64,000 bases of DNA from Suillus spraguei (GCA_016800925.1 JABCPU010000003.1:646891-710890); one strand, 5' to 3'. Numbered from the stretch's first letter, positions 23,926 to 34,674 are shown. Numbers and translations are program-made. Notes: generated from the letters alone by a model not told the origin.

Positions 23926-26900
23926 TCAAGCAATGGGACCAGGCTTGTCCGGATATGCAGAATGGAAATCCGCTACGAGATCCGATGCATTTCCGAGTTC
24001 TGTGGCCAGTAACCAGGAAGTTTCTTCGTCCGTTCCTTCGTATCCGGACCAACGGACGAGGTATAGAAGTTGGCAGTGGTGCCTACGACGGTCCAGTTTA
24101 GAGTCCAGGATTTCGGATATCTCGTACTCTGGTTCTCCATCGACTTCGACTGGTGGCGGAGGAGGTTGGATGCGATTGGGAATGGTGTTCGGAACTGCTG
24201 GCTCTAACTGCGAGACATGGAAAACAGGATGTACGGAACGCATAGAATCCGGAAGTCGGATGGCGAAAGAATGAGTACCCGGGCGGGATATAATTTCGAA
24301 TGGTCCCAAATTCTTTTCCGAAAGTTTCTTCGACGGACGAGTGGAACGGAAGTACTTGGCTTTGACGAAGACTTGTTCTCCAATCCGGAAGTCTGGAGCA
24401 GGCTGTCTTTTAGCGTCCGCGGGTCCTTGATAGCGTTTCTGAGCTTCGGACATCTCATCTCGGAGGAACTGGTGAAGTTTGTTAAGATCTAGGGCATATT
24501 CCTGGGCACGGATGGAGGATAGGTCGTGTTCCGGATGGATGGAAATGTTCGGATGATAACCTTTATTGGCGAAGAAAGGTGAAACTCCGGTAGTGGCACT
24601 CGGAGCGTTATTGTATGCAAACTCTGCGAGGGGCAGTAGCTCGGACCAGTTGTCCTGCTGATAGTTGCAGTAGATCCGGAGGTACTGTTCCAGCGTTTGG
24701 TTGGCACGTTCGGTTTGTCCGTCTCCTTCAGGATGATATCCGGATGTGAAGTGTAGGACCATGTCCAATGCCTTTCCTAGGGAACGGAAGAAGTGGGATA
24801 CGAACTCTGTTCCTCGATCCGAGGTTACATGGGATGGGACTCCATGCTTAGAGAAGACATGGAGGAGAAATAGGCGGGCGAGATCAGGGGAAGTAATGGT
24901 ATCGTGGGTCGGGATGAATATGGCTTGCTTGGATAGACGATCTATGATGACGAGGATGGCTGTAAAGCCGGATGAGTCCGGAAGTTGTTCAATGAAATCC
25001 ATAGAGATGGAATTCCATGGTTTTTCTGGGATGGGAAGTTGCTTGAGTAGACCGTAGGGCTTATGTCTCGGAACTTTGGCTCGGGCGCAGGATGTGCAGG
25101 ATCTGACATACTCTTTGACAAAGGCTCGTACTCCGGGCCAGGTATAGTTGCGTCGGATGAGCTCGAGAGTACGATTCTGTCCGAAATGTCCGGATAGGGG
25201 GTGGTCATGGCAATTCCAGAGGATGCGAAGTCGTAGATCATTGGTATCCGGAACGTAGATGCGGTTGTCACAACAAAGGAGTCCACCATCATCTATTGTC
25301 CATCTCGGATCCGAAGGAACCGGAAAATGTGTTTGTGCAACGGGGTCATTAGGGAGTGCTATCAGAATGTCTTTCCGGAGGTGTTCGGTGTCCATAAGAA
25401 CAGCTGCTCTAAGGACCGGAGTTGCTAGAATGGAAGCTCGTAGGGACGAAGCTAATTGTTCCGAAGCAAATATTGGACGGAGGTTGTGAGGGTTAATCTG
25501 AGCGTAGGCCTTATCCCCCTCTTTAGGGTAGACGTCCCATCGTCTAGTGAGGGAATCTGGCTTGACTCCGAGTCTTCCAGGACGGTAACGGATAACGAGG
25601 TTGAACTGATGGAGGAACTCGGACCAGCGGGCCTGACGACGGGATAGCAGTTTGGTGGTAGAGAAATACTCAAGGTTCTTGTGGTCCGTGACAACATCTA
25701 TAGGCTCGGACGAGCCTTCTAGGTAATGGCGCCAGGTTCGGAACGCAGCATAGATGGCTAGTAGTTCCTTATCATGGACATCATAGTTGAGTTCTGCACC
25801 GGACAGCGTCTGGGAGTAAAATGCCACCGGACGAAGTTCCGAGTCTGGGCACACAATGGATAGTATTCCAGCGATAGCATAATCCGAGGCATCAGTTTCC
25901 ACAACTATAGGAACATTCGGAATCCAATGCGTTAGCACCGGAGCGGACGTGAATGCTTTCTTGAGTGTGTTAAATGATTTCCGGCATTCCTCGGAGAAGT
26001 CCCAAGTGATGCCCTTGCGAGTGAGTCGAGTAAGGGGAACCACGATATCCGAGTAGTTGAAGATGAAACGACGATAGAAGTTAGCGAATCCGAGGAAAGA
26101 TTGGATGTCCTTGACTTTCCGAGGTTCTGGCCAGTCTATGATAGACTGGATCTTTTCGGACGACATTGTCAAGCCATCCGGAGATAGGAGGTAACCAAGA
26201 TATTCGACGGAGGATGAGTGAAATTCGCATTTCTTGGGTTTGGCATATAGTCGGTGTTTACAGAGACGTCGCAAAACTTCTCGGACATGTTCCTTATGAC
26301 TTGCAAGGTCTTGGGAATAGATAAGGATGTCATCCAGATATACAACAACACATACGTCCAGCATATCGGAAAATACGCTATTGACAAAGCGCTGGAAAGC
26401 TGCCGGAGCATTCGTGAGGCCTTCCGGCATCACCAACCATTCATAGGAGCCATAGCGCGTACGGAAGGAAGTCTTCCACTCATCTCCTTCTGTTATCCGG
26501 ACGAGGTGATATGCAGATCGGAGATCAATTTTGGTATAAACTTTAGCGTGGCTCGGGGAGTCTAGTAGGTCGGCAATGAGGGGTAACGGATATCGGTCCT
26601 TCTTGGTGATGTGGTTAAGGCCGCGGAAATCCACACAAAGGCGGAGGGATCCATCCTTCTTTTTGACAAATAGGACGGGGGCTCCGTGGGGAGAAGATGA
26701 GGAACGGAGGAGTCCGGACGAGATGTTTTCATCAAGGAACTTCCGGAGGGCCTCAAGCTCTACCGGAGAAAGAGAGTATATGGTTCCGAGGGGCGGACTA
26801 GCCCCTTCTTCCAACTCAATCTTGAGATCGTAGGGTCGATGTGGGGGAAGTTGTCCGGCTTTGCCTTTGTCGAAGACATCCGCGAATTCGTGGTAATCGG

Positions 26901-27660
26901 AAGGGATTCTGGAGAGGTCTGGAGGATCGGATGATACGGATGCGGATCGAAGGTTTACTTCGGAGGGACGGAGGTAGATGCTGAACTGAGTAGATCCTTC
27001 TAACTTGCAGGCACGGCAAAAGGCCACTGCGTTTATCAACGATATGTTAGGGACTGGAGTACCAGTGGAGGGTTCGGATTTGGTCAGAGGCGGAGCCTCT
27101 GCCACGGATGGGGTGCTCTGAGGCGACGGAGATATTGGAGGGGAGGAATCTTCCTTGGGTGGAATACCCGAAGGTAACAGAGGTGTCGGGTTGGATTTTC
27201 CTGCCATGGACGGTGTGTCCGGAGGCAGCGGTGATGCGGATGGGGTTAATGGCTCTCCCTGTTCAGTAGTTCGGAACTCGATGCTGCCCAATACCCAGTC
27301 AATCAACGGATTGTGTCGGGTGAGCCAGCTATATCCGAGAACGATATAACATGAGGAATCCAAAGGGGTGACGTAGAACGTGTCGGAAGTGATTACACCG
27401 GAGGAGAATCGGACGGATAAGTTTATGGCCTCGACAATATTGTTATTGCATGTACCATCAAATAAACGGAGTGGAAGCGGAGGAATCTGATAGGTAGGAA
27501 TTTTATGTTCTCGGACGAAATCAGTGTCTATGAAGCAGTGGGAGGAACCACAGTCTATGAGGGCCGGAAAGTCAGATATATTGGAGAAAGATGGAAGAGA
27601 GACATATGGACACAGAGAGTTCGGATCAGGAAGAGTTACAGCGTTGAGTCGTAGTTCCAT
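23926..27660 (-). CDS. pol: Chromovirus A Pol polyprotein (PR-RT-RNase H-IN-chromodomain)
   Basis: The open frame of 1244 codons reads, in order: a retropepsin-like site with ALIDCGSSHCFID (about residue 36); reverse transcriptase with VVVYLDDILIYS (about residue 440); RNase H with ETDASDYAIAG (about 588); and integrase. The integrase has an H-H-C-C zinc domain (HPLSGHFGQNRTLELI...CTSCARAK, about 815-860), the first Asp in SMDFIEQLPDSSG (about 890), the second in VTSDRGTEFVSHFF, and Glu in GDGQTERANQTLEQYL. The C-terminal chromodomain is EYEISEILDSK...LVRWSGYEGTDEETSW (about 1178-1230). It lies 57 bases downstream of the gag stop and in a different frame, so it may need frameshifting or reinitiation. 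No damage is visible, so it is probably active. Confidence 0.95.
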   Translation of the reverse strand: MELRLNAVTLPDPNSLCPYVSLPSFSNISDFPALIDCGSSHCFIDTDFVREHKIPTYQIPPLPLRLFDGTCNNNIVEAINLSVRFSSGVITSDTFYVTPLDSSCYIVLGYSWLTRHNPLIDWVLGSIEFRTTEQGEPLTPSASPLPPDTPSMAGKSNPTPLLPSGIPPKEDSSPPISPSPQSTPSVAEAPPLTKSEPSTGTPVPNISLINAVAFCRACKLEGSTQFSIYLRPSEVNLRSASVSSDPPDLSRIPSDYHEFADVFDKGKAGQLPPHRPYDLKIELEEGASPPLGTIYSLSPVELEALRKFLDENISSGLLRSSSSPHGAPVLFVKKKDGSLRLCVDFRGLNHITKKDRYPLPLIADLLDSPSHAKVYTKIDLRSAYHLVRITEGDEWKTSFRTRYGSYEWLVMPEGLTNAPAAFQRFVNSVFSDMLDVCVVVYLDDILIYSQDLASHKEHVREVLRRLCKHRLYAKPKKCEFHSSSVEYLGYLLSPDGLTMSSEKIQSIIDWPEPRKVKDIQSFLGFANFYRRFIFNYSDIVVPLTRLTRKGITWDFSEECRKSFNTLKKAFTSAPVLTHWIPNVPIVVETDASDYAIAGILSIVCPDSELRPVAFYSQTLSGAELNYDVHDKELLAIYAAFRTWRHYLEGSSEPIDVVTDHKNLEYFSTTKLLSRRQARWSEFLHQFNLVIRYRPGRLGVKPDSLTRRWDVYPKEGDKAYAQINPHNLRPIFASEQLASSLRASILATPVLRAAVLMDTEHLRKDILIALPNDPVAQTHFPVPSDPRWTIDDGGLLCCDNRIYVPDTNDLRLRILWNCHDHPLSGHFGQNRTLELIRRNYTWPGVRAFVKEYVRSCTSCARAKVPRHKPYGLLKQLPIPEKPWNSISMDFIEQLPDSSGFTAILVIIDRLSKQAIFIPTHDTITSPDLARLFLLHVFSKHGVPSHVTSDRGTEFVSHFFRSLGKALDMVLHFTSGYHPEGDGQTERANQTLEQYLRIYCNYQQDNWSELLPLAEFAYNNAPSATTGVSPFFANKGYHPNISIHPEHDLSSIRAQEYALDLNKLHQFLRDEMSEAQKRYQGPADAKRQPAPDFRIGEQVFVKAKYFRSTRPSKKLSEKNLGPFEIISRPGTHSFAIRLPDSMRSVHPVFHVSQLEPAVPNTIPNRIQPPPPPVEVDGEPEYEISEILDSKLDRRRHHCQLLYLVRWSGYEGTDEETSWLLATELGNASDLVADFHSAYPDKPGPIA

Positions 27661-27716
27661 TGCACGGGTTGGGCCAACGCGACCCTCATCCCGTACGGAG
27701 TCAGGAGGGTCGCGGA

Positions 27717-29009
27717 CTAATTTTTTGCCTCATCCGAGGCTTCCGGTTCCGTTTCCGGAGTGAGCACAGTGGCGCGGCCTTTGGCAGCGCGCGAAGTGGA
27801 TTTGGTGCATTCCCGGGCAGTGTGACCAGGTCTGCCGCAGAACATACAGAGCTTTTTGTCAAAACGTCTCTGACGCTCCTGGGTGGTTAGCTTTCCGTCT
27901 GTACCAACAACACTAGGGAGATCCGAAACTTTCGGGGTAGAGGATGTTGTGGAGTATGTGGGTTTATTGAATCTGGGCATATCGGATCCGGATGAGTTGG
28001 AGTTCGTCCGGTCGGATGTTGACTGCCTGGGAGGATTGGAAGAGGTGGTTCTACTCTCTCGGGTGACTTCGCCCCTCCGTTCCCAGTAACGGGCGTCGAT
28101 GGTCTGGGCGAGAGTCTTGAACTCCGAAAGGGTAGTGGGCTTACCCATGCGACTAATCTCATCTTTGATTCGAGCCGGAAGTCCATTGTAGAATTGGCGT
28201 CGTAGGGCTCCGTCTCCCCATTCACGTACTTGGGAGGCAAGTCGCTGGAATTCTACAACGTACTTGTTGATGTGTTGTCCGTCACGCATGTGGAGTTGTT
28301 CTAACTGCATCTCTGCATCTCCAGAGGGATCATGTGGTCCGAAATTGGTTTGGAGCTCGAGCATGAACTCGGAGTAGTCATCCATCCAGTCCGGACGGTC
28401 GCTATATCCGTCCGAAAGGAGGTCCAGTTCAAACCACTCGAGAGCCATACCCTTAAGGTAGGATTGGGCGAAATTGACTTTAGCGCGTCCGGAACGGAAA
28501 GCGCTAGGTTTGCTCTGGAAGTTGAGCTCACATTGGACGAAGAATGCCCGGAGCTTGCGAGGTTCGGACCCATCGAAGGTATCTGGCTCACGGACTTTGA
28601 CTTTGCTATCATCCGAGGTGGGGGTGCGACGGCTACTGCGAGTGAGGTGGTTAATGGCTACGGACAGTTGGGCTAGGACCCGGTCCTGAGGGTTTAGGTG
28701 GATTTTATCTTCTTCGTCCTCCAGGTCCTCGTTGTCCGGATCATCAACTTCATCATCTGGTAGGTTACTGCGCAGCTCATCATCAAAGCGAATGGTCGGG
28801 CGCGAATTGGAGTCTGGGTTATCCGGGTTCCGAGTTGGTGTTATCGGATCCGGTCTGACTTGACGGGTGGAGATACTTTGACCTATGTCGCTCATGCTTG
28901 CGTGGCGTTGAGAGAAACTGGTAAATGTTTGGACGATGGGTGTGGGATCTCGTTGGATCGGACCAAGTCCGGCTCCTCGGAGTGTGTTCTGAGCTTTACG
29001 GGGAGGCAT
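27717..29009 (-). CDS. gag: Chromovirus A Gag polyprotein
   Basis: The 430-residue open frame starts MPPRKAQNTLRGAGL, 51 bases inside the 5' LTR. It has a retrotransposon-gag region (ALEWFELDLL, INKYVVEFQRLASQVREWGD) and one CCHC zinc knuckle, CMFCGRPGHTARECTK, near residue 390. A Ser/Arg/Asn-rich linker precedes the knuckle. It forms the virus-like particle and packages RNA. The frame is intact. Confidence 0.95.
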   Translation of the reverse strand: MPPRKAQNTLRGAGLGPIQRDPTPIVQTFTSFSQRHASMSDIGQSISTRQVRPDPITPTRNPDNPDSNSRPTIRFDDELRSNLPDDEVDDPDNEDLEDEEDKIHLNPQDRVLAQLSVAINHLTRSSRRTPTSDDSKVKVREPDTFDGSEPRKLRAFFVQCELNFQSKPSAFRSGRAKVNFAQSYLKGMALEWFELDLLSDGYSDRPDWMDDYSEFMLELQTNFGPHDPSGDAEMQLEQLHMRDGQHINKYVVEFQRLASQVREWGDGALRRQFYNGLPARIKDEISRMGKPTTLSEFKTLAQTIDARYWERRGEVTRESRTTSSNPPRQSTSDRTNSNSSGSDMPRFNKPTYSTTSSTPKVSDLPSVVGTDGKLTTQERQRRFDKKLCMFCGRPGHTARECTKSTSRAAKGRATVLTPETEPEASDEAKN

Positions 29010-29059
29010 GATATGGGATGGTTGCTAAGTTACTCGGAAAGGTTTGAGTTCGAATATAC
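29010..29059 (-). promoter_or_regulatory. Leader and presumed primer-binding region of chromovirus A
   Basis: On the minus strand the 5' LTR ends TTAACA and continues GTATATTCGAACTCAAACC before the gag ATG. The usual TGG that pairs with a tRNA CCA end is absent. The TTCGAA core instead resembles a tRNA T-loop. The priming mode is therefore uncertain. Confidence 0.4.
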
Positions 29060-29828
29060 TGTTAAGACTGTACTCAAGGGTAGAGAGATCCGAAGGGCTT
29101 TGGCCTCAGTTCGTACACTGTGCCCCTTTCTCGAGTAATGCCCTTTATTTCAGGGAGGAGTTATTCGTCCGAAGACCCGGAAGGGGTTGCGTGACGGATC
29201 CGGGTGTCTGAAGGTGTCGGATACAATACGTCCGAAGGTAATTCGGAACGTAAGGAGAGGAAAGAGATTAAGGCTAGTTTCGGAACGAGTTCCTAACTAG
29301 AAACTAACGGAGATGGACTATCCAAAGATAGAGTCGGAGGTATGGACTATAGGAGTCAATCCTAAGTCTCGGAGGGTGACTTAAAGCGGAGAGTGGCTTA
29401 AGTCCGGAGGAGGCAGAATGAGTAGAATCTAAGATGATATTCGAACTAAGGTTCTACGGAGATCTACAAGTGGTTTATATACAGTAAGTATCTAAGACGG
29501 ATAATCAGCAAGTCCGGGACCGAGGGCTATGTACGAAGTGTAACGGAAGTCTATTAGTTATTGCACAGCGGATCAGTAAGCATGAATCGGAAATGAACAC
29601 AGGAAACGGATCAGTAACACAGGACGGAAATATAAACAGCCGGAGTACCGGTAGTAGGAGAAATGACGAAAGGAGATAGACGCAGATGTTCACCAGGGAG
29701 TTAAGGTGCGAGAAGTGAGTACATTCGGATGGGTGGTCCGGACAGGATCTGTGGACCGGACGGATATGGAAACGATCGGATCTGGACGGATATGATCGGA
29801 TCTGAGATTGGAAGTATGGTATATGACA
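29060..29828 (-). repeat. 5' LTR of chromovirus A
   Basis: It is 769 bp and nearly identical to the 3' LTR at 21890-22658 (three differences seen). It should hold the promoter for gag-pol. Confidence 0.95.
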
Positions 29829-29905
29829 ACTAGACAGAGTGCAAGACTCACATACTAGCTTAGGAGGTAGTCTATATACAGCCCAGGCTAAGTGGTATCT
29901 TTACA
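29829..29905 (+). repeat. 3' end of a family-B LTR, cut by chromovirus A
   Basis: The last 77 bases of a family-B LTR (AGAGTGCAAGACTCACATAC ... GTATCTTTACA) abut the chromovirus end. The following CCAG could be the right half of a 4-bp target or simply interior sequence. Confidence 0.75.
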
Positions 29906-29972
29906 CCAGTGAGTCTTTCCTTTCCTCTTTACTTATTCATTACTGATGGGAACTTAGCCCAAGGTTAGCCAC

Positions 29973-30571
29973 ATGAGCACTGCTAAGAGTCCCATGCACA
30001 AGGTCAAGTGCAGCAACTGCACCAAGTGAGACCTTGTCTGCACTGGTGAGACTAGCAAAGTCTACATTGCTTGCCACTGGGGAAAGCACAGGTGCTCCCA
30101 CAACACTGGTGAGTTCCTTTCTACTTCTTTCTGACTTATTTTTTGCTAACTCATTTGACTTAGCTCATCGCAAGAGGGCACAGTCTGCAGCCAAGACACC
30201 ACCAATCATCGGTGCCACTGGCACATCCAAGAGTGCTGCCACAACTAGTGCTAAAAAGCCAGATAAAGTGATAGAAGTCACTGATGGTGAGCCAGCAGTA
30301 GTACCATCTCCCCCATCCAGCAAAAAGTGCCAGGAAGGCACAGCCTGAGGCAGCAGTAGAGAAGAAGGAGTCTGAAGAAGATACAGTTGACATAGGGTGG
30401 CGGTTGCAAGAGATGAAAGATGAAGATAACCTGGACTTCTTGATGGTGGCTGAGTTGAATGGTGCTGAAGTGCAGTTTGTGCAGATTGAAGGGATAATGA
30501 AGGAGTTAGCCACAAATATGAGCTTTATCTACGACTGTCTAGACCACACTCAAAAGAGGCACCACCAATAG
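29973..30571 (+). pseudogene. Relic of a paired-cysteine accessory gene next to a family-B LTR end
   Basis: The ATG at 29973 opens MSTAKSPMHKVKCSNCTK*, followed by DLVC and then ACHWGKHRCSHNTG: a C-x2-C-x6-C motif with a nonsense codon inside it, and a second motif lacking one Cys. An intron GTGAGT...TTAG (about 30110-30163) joins to AHRKRAQSAAKTPP. A Lys/Pro/Ser-rich stretch follows, then a one-base frame change near 30330. The tail, AAVEKKESEEDTVDIGWRLQ to NMSFIYDCLDHTQKRHHQ, stops at 30571. The architecture (cysteine pairs, basic linker, helical C-terminus) matches the antisense gene of chromovirus A, though the sequences differ strongly. I infer one accessory gene family carried by at least two LTR families. 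Confidence 0.6.
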
Positions 30572-31461
30572 ATACTTAGTCTTTTTCTTTTCTCCTGTAC
30601 TTGAACCATAGTTTGTACCATACTCTGTAACATTGGTTGTGAAGGTTAAAATATCCCTCACCTAAGATTATAATCAGACATTTATGGTAGTATAAAATAA
30701 ATATTCTAGGAGATAGAATAAGTTTATGTGGCTATTGGCCATGTTTATAGATGCTGTGTGAGTATCAGCATATATAGGCATCATCACTGCTTTTCAATTT
30801 GTTTTCATCTCTTTGAATAACAAAGCTTTGAGCCAACTAAGCAGGGGGTTCCACAATCACCACTTTATCATTCTCATCCATGTTCTCTCATGTCCTGCGT
30901 GAACAATTCCTAGCTGGTATTGCTATGTTCCTGAGTTGCCTCTCCTCTTTTGTTCTTTTATCTCTGGCAGGGGATTCCACAATCACCACCTTATCATCCT
31001 CATCTATGACTCTCTCATTTCCTATATATGCCCTCTTGGTGGGGGGTTCCACAATCTCTACCTCATCATTGTCTTTAGTCCACTGCTTTTCTAAGATGAG
31101 CAGTGCAATTATTCTCTTGTATGACTCATACCACACCTTCAAGATGACCTCATCTTTCAAGCATATTCTTCTGATAGCTTCATCTCCCTCCTCTGCTTCC
31201 TACTCTATCTCTCTACTGGAGTCATTAGTGGGTTGACTGAACTGTGAGACTGCATTTATTATATAGTATTTTTATAAATTGGTTAGGTATAAAACATGGT
31301 TTTGTTACCCCTAAGGCTCTCAAAACAAGTTGATATACATATAGTTAGCAAATTTAACATACAATAAACATAATGAAACAATAATAAATACCATAAATAT
31401 GACATAATAACAATAATAATATACTCAATTATATACTTGGTACACAAACTTTATGCTACGT
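30572..31461. other. AT-rich stretch with one minus-strand acidic repeat frame
   Basis: Minus-strand frames between about 30840 and 31230 encode an acidic/basic protein fragment with a repeated phrase: DEDDKVVIVESPARDKR, DNDEVEIVEPPTKRA and, beyond a stop, DENDKVVIVEPPA. The only clean open piece is 30888-31160 (90 codons). It could be another decayed accessory gene. The rest is AT-rich with no recognisable gene. Confidence 0.35.
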
Positions 31462-32127
31462 TGTAAAGATACAACCTAACCTGGGCTGTAGGTAAACTAC
31501 CTCCTAAGTTAGTATGTGTGGTCTTGCACTCTGTCTAGTCTGCTTCACTTGTCAAACAAGAGCGTTCAACCCTAAAGGGGGATGCCTGTTAGTATAGTCA
31601 AGTTCGAGTCAAACCAATTGTGCGAATATAGTGTCGTAGTCAGTGGTAAGTTGCCATGGTCAGCAATAATGCCGCCGGGACTAGCATCATATGTAGCAGT
31701 GCTACCATGGTAGAGATAATGCTTGTGAACATAGCGTCGAGTGAGCAATAATGAGCGATAAAGTCAGCAGTAGTGGTAAGGTGCGAGTGGTGCAAAGAAA
31801 CAGTAAAGAAGTCTGCTGTACTCTCAGCAGTAGTGTAGCGGTGAGTGTGAAGTTCAGTCAAAATAGGGGTCAAGGATCTAGCAGTGTGCCAGCAGTAACA
31901 GTGAACAAGCGATGTTGATTAATGAGTGGTAAGGAACTTTAAAGACTAAGTCCACTACTGGGTAGATCCAGAGCTAGACACTAATCCTGACCTATAGTAC
32001 ACTGAAAATAAAGTGCTGTATCGTGCGGGGTATGCGGTGCTTATATCCTAAATCATATGTACTTGGAATGCGTTAGGCGAAATCAGTAGCACTCAAGTAC
32101 AGTAACCGCCAGATGTAAACGTAGCGA

Positions 32128-33496
32128 TGTAAAGATACAATCTAGCCTGGGCTGTAGATGAACCACGGCCTAAACTAGTATGCGAGTCTTGTGCTCCGTC
32201 TAGTCTGCTTCACTTGCAAAGCAAGAGCGTTTGACCCTAAAGGGAATGCTAAGTTAATATAGTTCAATAATGCCCAACCTGTAGTGCAAGACTGCCATCA
32301 GAGGTAGCGAGATGCTAGCGGTGACCTCTGCTCTGTGGGAAAGTAGTGGTAGAGCGCAGGAAGATAGCGGTAAAGTAGCGGTAGTGTGAGCGGTAAAACT
32401 GCGGTAGTGCGTGCGGTAAAACTGCGGTAAGGCGTGAGAAACTGGTGTCAAAATATGGGGTTTTAAGCCCAGCACCAATATGTTCATTACAGCGGTTACT
32501 ACACTCCAGCGCTACTGATCTCACCTAGAGTATTCTGAGTACATATGAATTAGGATATAAGCACCACGTACCCCACACGATAAAGCACCTGATTTTACAC
32601 CATTGCACATACTATAGGTCAGGATTATTGTCTAGCTCTGGATCAACCCAGTAGTGGACATAGTCTTTAAAGTTCCCTTATCACTCATTAATACATCACG
32701 CTCGTTCTCCATTACTGCCGGCATACCGCTGGACTTTTGATTGTTACTTTTGACTGAACTTCTCATGCTCCGCTACTTTACCACTGAAAGTACTGCGGAC
32801 TTCTTTACTGTTTCTTTGCACCGCTCGCACCTTACCGCTACCACGGAGACCACTGCTCGACATCGCTCGCTAGATGCAACTGTTACTGACTTTATCTTGA
32901 TGACGGTAGCACCGCAAAGCACGACACTAGTTCCGGTGGTATCATCGCTGACCGTGGCAGCTTACCGCTGACTCGGACGCTCGTTTCACAAATAAGTTGG
33001 ACTCGAACTTGACCATACTAAATAGGCATCCCCCTTTAGGGTCGAACGCTCTTGTTCTTACAAGTGAAGCAGACTAGACGGAGCGCAAGACTAACATACT
33101 AGTTTAGGCAGTGGTTTATCTACAGCCCAGGCTAGGTTGCATCTTTACAACGGCTGGAATACATAGTGAGAATGGTAGCGAGATAGAGATATTTAGCTAA
33201 GAGGCACGCAGCGAGCAAGCGGTGTCATGGAAGGTAAGGTAAGTCTTGCCATAGCTTTAGTAACGGCGAAACAAATATGCTACGCACCACTGGATCTTAG
33301 ACGGAAATGGAATGCACAGGAGGACATCTGTAGTGAGATTCGGTAAGGGGCAAGGATCCACAGAGCGAAAATGGTACTGGTGAAGCGAAAAGGGGTAATG
33401 CTCGCTATAGGGGTTTTCTTGGTAGCTGCTTTAGGCAGTAATGAGACACTTGTCCAAAATGGCACTTTCATGGTCAGCGTGACTGTGTTCACTACA
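32128..33496. repeat. Composite insert of family-B and family-C pieces, flanked by GCGA
   Basis: The insert is bounded by GCGA on both sides (32124-32127 and 33497-33500). It contains a shortened minus-strand family-B unit (32128-32491), the 3' two-thirds of a plus-strand family-B LTR (32492-33149, followed by ACGG), and the end of a diverged minus-strand family-C LTR (33150-33496, ending TTCACTACA). The internal junctions do not look like simple insertions, so recombination has happened here. Confidence 0.6.
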
Positions 33497-33678
33497 GCGA
33501 GGCAGCTGCGGCATGAGGCAACATGTAATAAGGCTTGCTGTGGAATCAGTGATAAATGGTCATGTATAAAATATGCACCAAATGGAGCTATGCAGACATG
33601 GCAAGGACATGGAAGGACGTCGGTATGTGGAACATAGTGCAGCAGTCGGTACAGTGTGCGGTAAGTGTGGGATGCCGC

Positions 33679-34645
33679 TGTAACGAACATATTGGCGCTG
33701 GCCTTAAAACCCTATCTTTTGACACTTGTCTCACATCTATAGGAGTTACCACTTGTCCATGGCTGTCTTACCCCTTTAGCATTACCAGCGGCATCCCATG
33801 CTTACCACACACCATACCGACTGCCGCACCTCATTCCACGTACCAATGTCCTCCCATGTCCTTGCTGCGTCCGCATAGCTCCATGTGGTGCGTCGTTTGT
33901 TTTATGTTCGTTATCACTGATTCCACAGCAAGTCTTATTACATGTGGCCTCGTGCCACAGCGCCTTGCGCTATGTTTACATACAGCGTTACTATACTCGA
34001 GTGCTACTGATCTTGCCTAGAGTATTCCAAATACATATGATTTAGGATATAAGCACCGTGTACCCCGCATGATACAGTACCTGATTTTACCCCATTGCAC
34101 GTACTATAGGTCAGGATTATTGTCTAGCTCTGGATCTACCCAGTAGTAGACATAGTCTTAAAGTTCCTTATTGCTTGTTCATTGATCATGCTTGTTCATT
34201 GATCATGCTTGTTCTCTGTTACCGCTGGCATACCGCTGGACTTTTGATTGTTATTTTGACTGAACTTCTCATGCACCGCTGCTTTACTGCTGAAAGTACC
34301 GCGGCCTTCATTACTCTTTCTTTGCACTGCTCGCAATCTTACCGCTACCGCTGATACCATCGCTCGCTCGACGCCACTGTTACTGACTATATCTCAACCA
34401 CAGTAGCACCACTACATACAACGCTAGTTCCGGCGGCATCATCGCTGACTGTGGCAACTTACTGCTGACTATGATGCTTCATTCGCACAAAAGTTTGACT
34501 TGAACTTGACCCTACTAATAGGCATCCCCCTTTAGGGTTGAACACTCTTGTTTTCACAAGTGAAGCAGACTAGACGGAGCACAAGACTCACATACTAACT
34601 TAGGAGGTAGTTTATCTACAGCCCAGGTTAGGTTGTATCTTTACA
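33679..34645 (+). repeat. LTR family B, full-length solo copy
   Basis: The copy is 967 bp, TGTAACGAACATATTGGCGC to GGTTGTATCTTTACA. The flanks CCGC (33675-33678) and CCAC (34646-34649) are a 4-bp duplication with CG changed to CA on one side. It sits inverted inside the older family-B copy. Confidence 0.9.
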
Positions 34646-34674
34646 CCACTGGCAATGCTAAAGGGGTAAGACGG

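Larger units (their letters stand above)
21890..29828 (-). mobile_element. Complete Ty3/Gypsy chromovirus (element A)
   Basis: The 7.94-kb element is on the minus strand, with LTRs at both ends, gag (27717-29009) and pol (23926-27660) both open, and a polypurine tract beside the 3' LTR. The two 769-bp LTRs differ at only three positions that I could find, all transitions, so insertion was recent. An additional spliced gene runs antisense between pol and the 3' LTR. The flanks TCTGC (left) and ACTAG (right) are not a target duplication: the left neighbour is an LTR-A-like repeat and the right neighbour is the end of a family-B LTR. This suggests inter-element recombination or rearrangement after insertion. 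Confidence 0.93.

Noticed and set aside
24217..27763. Several plus-strand open frames of 60-115 codons across the chromovirus A pol region
   Set aside because: They are antisense shadows of an intact pol frame and show no motifs, unlike the separate antisense gene at 22854-23867.
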